Assembly: GCA_031216915.1 (NCBI GenBank)
Contig: CM062290.1
Coordinates: 255,733,597-255,797,596, forward strand
DNA: 64,000 nt
From: Pictodentalium vernedei
Taxonomy: Eukaryota; Mollusca; Scaphopoda; Dentaliida; Dentaliidae
Direction: 5' to 3'
Both the position numbers and the translations under genes were made by a program. Under the pieces are notes generated by a model. The model worked only from the letters and a program-made list of their open reading frames with translations. It ran no database searches and was not told where the DNA came from. This document shows, one piece after another, positions 57,001-64,000 of the stretch (position 1 is the stretch's first letter; each line of letters opens with the position of its first letter).

Positions 57001-58020
57001 AAAAAAATTAGGCCGCACTTTGCCCAATAGGCTATCGTACAATTTACCTTAGTCAGAAACTGAGGCCAAAAACAAACGGGCCATAACTCTACCAAAAATG
57101 AATGGACGAAATGCTAGGTACAAGGGCATCCGTTCCCCCAAGCTGCCCTATCAGCATACCAAAGAACATTAAAATCCGACAACTGATGCTCGAGTTATAA
57201 TACAAAATTTTTGTAAGGACAGACGGACGGATGTACAGATGGATACCTCGACTATATACCCTTTTTTTTTCGGGGGCATAAGAAGTTCAAATATGGGGTC
57301 CCATAAAGAGTCCAAATATGAAATCACAGGCTGGATTTGAATACACTTGAATCTGACCCTCCTGAGGAAGCTGTATATCAAATATTAAATGATTCCACAT
57401 GTAACATGAGGAACGAAAGAAGACGGTTTTTGAAATTGCACCTAAATATGAATTAAGAATTAAAGTACTTGATTACAAAAAATTTGAATCTGAACACCCT
57501 CCTAAGGATGCTGTGCACAAAATAGGGACTGGATCTAACAAATTTGAATCGGATTCCCGAGGATGCTGAACATGTATATTAAATATCAAAAGATTCTAAG
57601 GCCAAAAAAAAAAAAAGTTCTGTTTCCGGTAACATGTCAGAAAAAAAGAGGAGTCGGTAGGTCGGCAGATATTTTTTTTTATTATTATTATTTTTTTCTA
57701 ATTCAACATGTAACACATACCCACATATTACAAAAAAAAAACCCAAAAAAAAAACAAACAACCAGCCCCGTCGTGAAGGTGTTTTCACAGTCCATACTTA
57801 CTGCCGATACATTTTAACGAGGTAAACGATCTGACATCTTTAAACTAAACCAAAACTTTGCGACCTTGCATTTTAAAAACATAAACTTCGAAAAACGGAC
57901 CTTGTTTCCAACACAATAAGTTCTGATTAATATTTAAAAAGTCAATCACAAGTCTGTGATCTTAAGCCCACGTGTAGTATTTTTCACTCGGAGAAAAACA
58001 AAAACTGTGACAAGACGGGG
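57001..58020. other. Non-coding stretch with diverged repeats
   Basis: Units related to the 41560-42250 array occur at 57310-57600 in the same orientation (TTGAATCTGA, GGATGCTG, ATATCAAAAGATTCTAAGG). Poly-A and poly-T tracts follow at 57602-57740. No gene recognised. Confidence 0.5.
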
Positions 58021-58029
58021 ATTATTCTC

Positions 58030-58640
58030 AATGGGGAATGGTCGATTGGTACCACGGTTGATTAGTACCATCGGACAGTCGATTGGCACCAACCGTAAAG
58101 TCGATTGGTACCATCTCGAAAGTCGATTGGTACCATCCAAAATGTCGATTGGTACCGTCGGTTCGGTTGATTTGCACCAACCATAAGTCGATTCGCACCA
58201 CCACAAATGTATGACAATATTCCCCCGTTTGAAATGTAGAAATTATAGTCAAAGGTCGTTTTCTCTTGGTGAGTGAGAATATTATCCAAACAGTGGCATT
58301 TGTATCGACCATACCTCATTTCAATGAATAAGGCTTTGAGTGAGTGATGTAAACTACAAACGCCACTGTTTTGATAATATTCCCACTTATCAAGAGAAAA
58401 CAAGCTTAGAATATACTTTCTACATTTCGTGGGGTAACGTTGTCATACATTTGTGGTGATGCGAATCGACTTATGGTTGGTGCGAATCGACCGAACCGAC
58501 GATACCATTCGACTTTTTGGATGGTACCAATCAACTTTCGAGATGGTACCGATCAACTTTCGAGATGGTACCGATCGACTTTACGGCTGGTGCCAATCGA
58601 CTGTCCGATGGTACCAATCGACCGTGGTACCAATCGACCA
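58030..58640. repeat. 610-bp long hairpin built from short tandem repeats
   Basis: The left arm (58030-58330) and right arm (58340-58640) are inverses along nearly their whole length, from the outer GGTCGATTGGTACCACGG to the inner CAGTGGC/GCCACTG. The outer 190 bp of each arm consist of about 25-bp units centred on GTCGATTGGTACCATC. TCTCAAT lies on both sides (58028-58034 and about 58650-58657) and may be a 7-8-bp target duplication. It could be a fold-back transposon; transcripts would form a long double-stranded RNA. Confidence 0.85.
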
Positions 58641-58714
58641 AGATTCCTCTCAATACCTAACTTGACGAAGAACCCACCAGCGCAGTACTAGCCTATACGA
58701 TCGCCTTTTAATAT

Positions 58715-58836
58715 ATATTAATTTTTTGCTTCCAAACATTGGTTTATATGACTCCCTCATGAAAACAAGCGTGTCACTCTCGTTTAAATGAGGGGGTCAT
58801 CAGTGTTCGGAAACAAAAAATAATTTTTTTTTGTGT
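58715..58836. repeat. About 120-bp fold-back element
   Basis: ATTTTTTGCTTCCAAACATT (from 58720) pairs with the inverse of TGTTCGGAAACAAAAAATAA (58803-58824), and ATGACTCCCTCAT with ATGAGGGGGTCAT. The loop holds AAACAAGCG/CTCGTTT. A small MITE or processed hairpin. Confidence 0.7.
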
Positions 58837-59621
58837 TACAAGTGTTGGCTGCAAACAATGTCATTTGCTGAATACTAGCGCTATGGGTTATGGATCAATA
58901 ATGTTTGACATAAAATGTCAGGCCAGGTTCACCCCAAAACACATTCACTGTCTATTTCATATCTAAATGATCCTTCAAAATAAATCTGCACAGACACACG
59001 GTTCTTCCGGTGTGCAATATGGCAATCCTACACAGATCCGAATTCACATAGAGACATTCATCCATCAAAGTTTCTACTTCATAAAAAATAGCAGCAACAG
59101 CAAACCATCACCTCAGAACCTTTCTTTCCCAAATGCACTTTCAGTGCATTTTGGACAGAAGTGTTCTAGGGTGGCGAGTTCAATGTTTATTCCGGGAATA
59201 GTTTTTACGGGGGAAAATGACAAAACGCGAATTTGACCCGTTGATGATATCAAAATGATAACATTATATCGTCCATGAGGGTCATGGTGCTCTGTGTTTC
59301 ACAGAGGAAACAAAGAACATTATATCACTCATGTACTATATGCACAGTTGTATGAAAAGAAAGCGCAACAGAAACATTTAAATGATCAGACTAAAATTGT
59401 GAAGAGATGATTTACTGTGACGGGGAAGTAGCAGACAGAGATTGTTTGAGAACTGCATACAAATATTTCGAAACAAAATATAAATATGTAGTTCTAAATA
59501 AATTTCAGCCGGCTACTTCACCTACCCAGTGGAATCTATTCAGCCTAATAATAAGGCTCGCATACAAATATTTCAAAACAAAATTAAATTATGCATTTTC
59601 CCCAGCACTTGGATTTATACT
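58837..59621. other. 3' flank of the DDE-like gene, nothing coding
   Basis: Contains a direct repeat of GCATACAAATATTTC (59454 and 59560) and a CATGAGGGTCATGG motif near 59276. No inverted counterpart was found beyond the gene's other end. Confidence 0.4.
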
Positions 59622-62600
59622 TTATTTTTGTTTTCCGAATGGTCGCATGCAAATCGCCTTCAGACCCGACTTCTCACACTCTTCGCAAATGGGCAAAACT
59701 GTTTTGAATTGCTTTTTCAAGTTTGGATCAATGTTGCTCTCGGGAGCACAACAGTAGCAACATAAGTCGTGCCTACCCACATCGGCACTATAATAGGAAA
59801 CCTCTATAGCACTTCCGCAAGTCAGTCCCGAACGAACGTGAATGTGTCCATGAAGCCGATCACCGGGTACTGACAAATGTGCACCACAAGAATACTCAAA
59901 TGAACTTAGCAGTAGAGCCAGGTGAATCTTTTGTCTCTCAGTCAAACGAGTTTTAGAGTAAATAACTCTTGGCTTTCTACATTCGATACACTCGCAAATG
60001 AAACGTGCATTTTGTGCTGTAAAAATTGATGCGGGAACAGATGTATCTGTCAAGTCGTCAGAGTCAGATGTCTTGGGGGTCGATTGTAAAACAGTTTGTT
60101 TTAGGCGTCTATCAATATTTGGAGTTGCTTTGCTGAGTTTTGAAATGGTAGCACTGGGCCTGTCTCTTTCGTCCATGTCAGTTCCATTTAAATCGTCATA
60201 TGTCTTGAAGTGTTCTTTGTCTTCACCTAATGTCGGGTCTGGGAGCCATTTCATGAGCTCTTGGGGTGTCGTTGCCCCTTCACAACATTCAGGGTTATCA
60301 CATCTTCGAATCTGAAAATTGTACATTCTTTGTATACAATGAGTATTTAACCAGTCTTGGTAAGATTTCACTTTTTTTGTATGGTGTTTCTGTAACTTTG
60401 ACAGATCCAAATCAGGGAAAAGGTCTGCAACTTGCTGTTTAATGTTATCAATGTCTGTGTCAGTTACGGGGTCAATAACATTGAACGGTTTGTCTTTCAG
60501 TGCAAGTCGTTTGAAACGACCGCATACTACCTCTTGGACGTCCTCAACGGATTTTGTCCAGGTGTCAAACAGGGCGGGGTTTTTGGACACCTTTTCCCTG
60601 ATTAGTTTCATGCTCTGACAAGACTTAAATGTTCCATCATCGTCAGAACGCTCCAGAGCACAGTTTTGTAAGCCTAAGTTTAAAATAGACATCACCTGCT
60701 CGGCAGGATTCACCCAACTATTTCCAGGTGCACAACGAGCAATGGCCAACATATCCAGTTTCAGTTCTTTAAAAATTGCAATTGATGCGCATTTAACCGA
60801 CTCAAGTGTATTTCTCTGGTCCGTCCCACCGTCACTGAATTTCAATAGAACCTTTGGACAAGGTGAATCGTCGCTTTTCAATATTTTACAAAGAGTTGCA
60901 GCATGTCGAAAGGGGTTGGATGTCTGAAAAACTGAGTCATTTACAGAGACATTAACTTGTCCTGATACAAAGGATTTCTCCACACTACTAGGGACAGAAC
61001 ATTGCAAGTACACAGATGGTGTAAGACTGGCCTTTGACAGGTCATGATCTGCTGCCACCAGGGTATCCTGACAATGAGCTAGGGTCTTTTTACCCCTGAC
61101 TCCTGTAGAGACAGGTAAACCGTGTTCGCCTATTGGAATTTTGGCTTTATCGTCACAACAAAACAGTGTGCCATGTTCACCAAGTTCTATTGCTTTACTT
61201 TTGAGGTACTTGAACTGCGCTGCACAGTAATGTTGGTCTTGATGACTAGCTCTGAGCTGTCGTAACTGAATTTTGTATTGTACAGGGAACCTACTTGTGA
61301 AATTGAGGGCCTGGTGTGTGTAAGCATTTCTTGGGGTGAATTGCAAACGAACAAGTGCTTTAGATGGAATGGGTGTGCCTTCTGGACATTTTTCAGCTGA
61401 CTCAAATGAAGTTCTCCGTGACGCCTGTCATCCACAGCAGAGATAACCTCAACTTCTTCTTCCAATTTCTGGAAGAAGACGTCAAATTTATCTGACGGCC
61501 TGCCTGCATTTAAGTTGCGCAGGTCACTCACAAATCCAGTATTGCCCAATGCTATCAACTGTAGTCTTTGTTGGGTTACTGGGTGACTAGCGGCAGATGC
61601 ATCTAACGTCAATTCTTTATATATAAAATCCGCGACAGCTGGTTTTAAAGTACAAATATTGTTTAAAGTGTTTTTGAAATTTGTCTTTTGGGCACGAGTG
61701 TGGTACTCGGGAAGTTTATTTTCTAACTTAGCAATTACATGCATGGGCTTCGCCAAGGATTCCACATTTGTCCCGTCTTCCTCAGATACCTTAGAAGCAA
61801 AAACAATTGTCACAACACTCCCACCTGGACAGTAGCGAAATAGGTATATTGGAATTGATAACTGCAGTTCATCGAAATATCGGAGTCTCTGCATTGAGTT
61901 TGTAAAAGGGTGATTCAGGTGTTCACCTTCATCAAATATCAACGGCTCATAAATATCCTTTTCTATCAGTGCTGCATCGAAAATTTTGAATTTTTCCTTG
62001 ACACCAAAAAATACTTTGGGCCTAAACTCGACCGAAATATTCTCCATTACAGTGCGACAAGGATGAACTTGGCTTTGCCTTTGTCCTTGTTCAGAACATT
62101 GCTTTTCAATGTAGGTGGCATATTTACTCAAACATTCTGCCAGCGACTGTACATCGTCTTTAAATTTGAGCCATTCGGGACTACTGTTGAAGATGGGTCA
62201 CATGCATAATTTGTAAAGACATTCCGAATGACTTGTCAATTGAATCTTATCCATTGGCTTTTCTTTTATTTTTTTCCTTTTAAACTCGTTATATCCCTGA
62301 ATTCGTCAAACACGGGAGGCACGGGGATGACATCTTTTTTTTTCAAAGATGCATCGTGTATTGTTGTATGCTGATTGGTTATGTACCAAAGGCTATTTGT
62401 TATGGCTTGAAAAATGTAGCCTGACTCTTGTTCAACTGTGCTTTTACTAAAAAGCAAATTTCTTTCTTTACATGTGGCGATGAGACTATTGTACAGTTCA
62501 TCCTTTCGGTTTATACCCCGGGGTGTTTCACCACAATGCCTTTTCTTTTGGGGGTAACATTTGGTGTCTGTCATCAAAATATCAAATGCATTTCGAATAT

Positions 62601-62982
62601 TAGTTGCCGGCTTAGATGTGCCAGGTGTTTCGTCAGTCATGCTTGCACTTTCATCTGAACTTATTTTAGGCTTGCAAGAAAGGTTGAAAAACTTTATTTG
62701 AAACTTCGACAAATCACCAAACAGAGTATCTGCGATACGTGGGATTTCAATGAAACTCTTTCCATCTTCTGATCCTTTTATGACTACTTCACTGACATCA
62801 CTGCCCGTCGGATGGAAATTCGAAACTAGCAAAGATAAGCTATCACCAGAATTAAACGACATAAAAGTTTTTTTTAGATGTAAGGTAGTGTTTACATTTT
62901 TCGCGTTCGATGCAGTACAGTGCATTTTGGACAGCCATTTTGTCTGCTTCATCCGCGTTACCATGGAAGAGATATTGGACAA
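59622..62982 (-). pseudogene. Intronless DDE-transposase-like gene, decayed
   Basis: About 1,120 codons in three frames: 62982-62266, 62195-61187 and 61346-59622. A frameshift in an A run near 62270, a TGA near 62204 and a frameshift near 61340 break it; reading through them keeps homologous-looking sequence, so there are no introns. In the last frame, LFCCDDKAKIPIGEHGLPVS (D65/D66), KFSDGGTDQRNTLESV (D172) and SWVNPAEQVMSILN (E216) fit a D-D-E triad spaced about 107 and 43. Cysteine pairs near the end (FICECIECRKPR, DLCCYCCAPES, LPICEECEKSG) look zinc-binding. I remember many uncharacterised homologues in invertebrates. No terminal inverted repeats were found, so transposon status is inferred. 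Confidence 0.7.
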
Positions 62983-62989
62983 CTCTGTA

Positions 62990-64000
62990 AGTTTTTCCCG
63001 TGTCTACGAAACTCGCTTAGTGGTTTTTCCAGACCTTTAACTTTCGTTCATGCCAAAAGAAGGATTTGAGTAGACGTATTTTGAACCAGTTCTATGTGCC
63101 CCCCCCCCCCCCCCTCCTCCCGCTCACCCCCTCGCCAATCTCGTCGCTTCGCAGCTCGGAGGATGATGCGCATCATGAGTCCAGCCCCCCCCCCCCCCTA
63201 AAATTTACACGCCCTCCTTATTTCGAAAGCCTGGCGCCGCCACTGGGTAACAAGGGACGAATATTTGGCAGTGGGCTTAAGCAACAGCGTGAAGGTATTC
63301 AGCACAAATCCCATTCACTTCTACTGTTTGGAAAACCTGGTGTTCTCTGAGAGCCTAGTTCTTCAGACTTCTAATCTCCTTGTGTTAAGGGCAGATATTT
63401 TTTTAGACAACAATATGTATACAGGTTACGGTCAAGATAACTTAATTTTCGGGGGAAACTTCCCCCTAAAATTATCTTGACTGTACCCTGTATATTGTGG
63501 TCTGAAAAAAATATCTCCGGAAAGTTGAATTTTGCTTTATTTTTATTTGATAGATACTCTTCCTTAGTGACAATTCGCAGCTTTGAACACACCACCGTTG
63601 TGTGCAATTCCATCGAGTACAGCTGTGTAAACTGTAAAATGTTGGCTAGCTTCTAAAGTGAATGTATGCAGCTGGGCTGTGTAGGCCTGGTTTGGGGGTC
63701 CAGGCTGAGGCGACGTCCACCAGAAGCTAAAAAGATTCTCAGACATCTTGAGACAGAATCGTAACTCGTTTTCCATGTGATATTAACGATGTACACATTG
63801 TAACTTCAACAAATTTCCAAGATGATTCACATATGAAGTATTCACGCTACACAAACTACGCAACATTTTCGGTATAAAAAAAGCCTGTACTGATCACCGT
63901 GTTGCACAAAAATTAATGAATCACTTTCGTCTTGCACCTTTGACAAATCCGACATCCGCGAATGTTAATCTAATTCGTATTTTATACTGAAGAATATTTA
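62990..64000. other. Non-coding stretch at the right edge
   Basis: C runs at 63102-63117 and 63187-63199 surround an element-tip-like CTGGCGCCGCCACTGG (63228-63244). A minus-strand frame at 63776-63564 is open for 70 codons but I recognise nothing in it. Confidence 0.4.
63393..63516. repeat. 124-bp palindromic fold-back element
   Basis: Starts AGATATTTTTTTAGACAACA and ends with its near-inverse TGTGGTCTGAAAAAAATATC T. The centre is GGGGGAAACTTCCCCC at about 63451-63466. Pairing is almost complete over 60 bp per arm. No target duplication is clear. Confidence 0.8.

Noticed and set aside
58030-58640. CRISPR-like array of evenly spaced repeats
   Set aside because: The units are contiguous without unique spacers, and the two halves are inverses of each other. 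The setting is an animal genome.
58440-58691. Small proteins in the 58-kb hairpin
   Set aside because: Frames on both strands arise from the tandem GTCGATTGGTACC units and repeat themselves.
62195-62266. Intron between the first two frames of the DDE-like gene
   Set aside because: Reading the minus strand in the next frame gives continuous sequence (KIKEKPMDKIQLTSHSECLY) up to one TGA, so a frameshift and a stop explain the break better than a 70-bp intron.
63564-63776. A 70-codon gene at the right edge
   Set aside because: No start context, homology or splice signals that I can recognise; length is within chance for this composition.

Overview
The window is AT-rich nuclear DNA of an invertebrate animal, probably marine. 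The reasons are spliced exons of a conserved eukaryotic nucleolar gene, tRNA-derived SINEs, a CR1/L2-like non-LTR element, DIRS-type tyrosine-recombinase retrotransposons, hAT-, piggyBac- and Tigger-like DNA elements, and two large gene families that I remember as multi-copy and uncharacterised in cnidarians, molluscs and lancelets. I cannot name the species. There are no bacterial operons and no free-standing RNA genes.

Host gene. Four minus-strand exons (38501-38614, 27897-28011, 8513-8682, 6421-6531) join in phase and read as an internal part of a NOC2/NOC2L-like protein, a ribosome-biogenesis factor. The gene runs off the left edge, and its introns (1.9, 19.2 and 10.5 kb) hold most of the repeats in the left 40 kb.

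DIRS elements. Five copies or fragments of one old DIRS family lie at about 1.6-5.6, 8.9-9.4, 10.6-17.6, 18.1-24.0 and 24.5-26.7 kb, all in the same transcriptional sense as the host gene. One copy has lost most of its recombinase and another its reverse transcriptase. A second, young DIRS family is represented by a full element at 46741-53243. It has open gag, RT/RNase H and recombinase frames, inverted terminal repeats identical over 226 bp, and a textbook internal complementary region.

Main discovery candidate. The DIRS element sits inside a larger unit, 42712-56584. This has about 300-bp imperfect terminal inverted repeats (tips TAGTCCAGCGGCTAAG and TAGTACAGCAGCTAAG) and a TAA target duplication. 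Uninterrupted copies of the target sequence lie right beside it. Its only gene encodes a long protein ending in a PIN/FEN-like acidic-residue region and a cysteine-rich CXC motif. That gene is broken by the DIRS element, by a 1.2-kb hAT element with a perfect 8-bp duplication, and by stops and frameshifts. Stripped of the two insertions the unit is about 6.15 kb. I know of no described transposon class with this protein.

Right end. A second decayed intronless gene (59622-62982, minus) has a D-107-D-43-E-like spacing of acidic residues, suggesting a DDE transposase. A 610-bp perfect-style hairpin (58030-58640) is built from short tandem repeats. Several small fold-back elements fill the rest.
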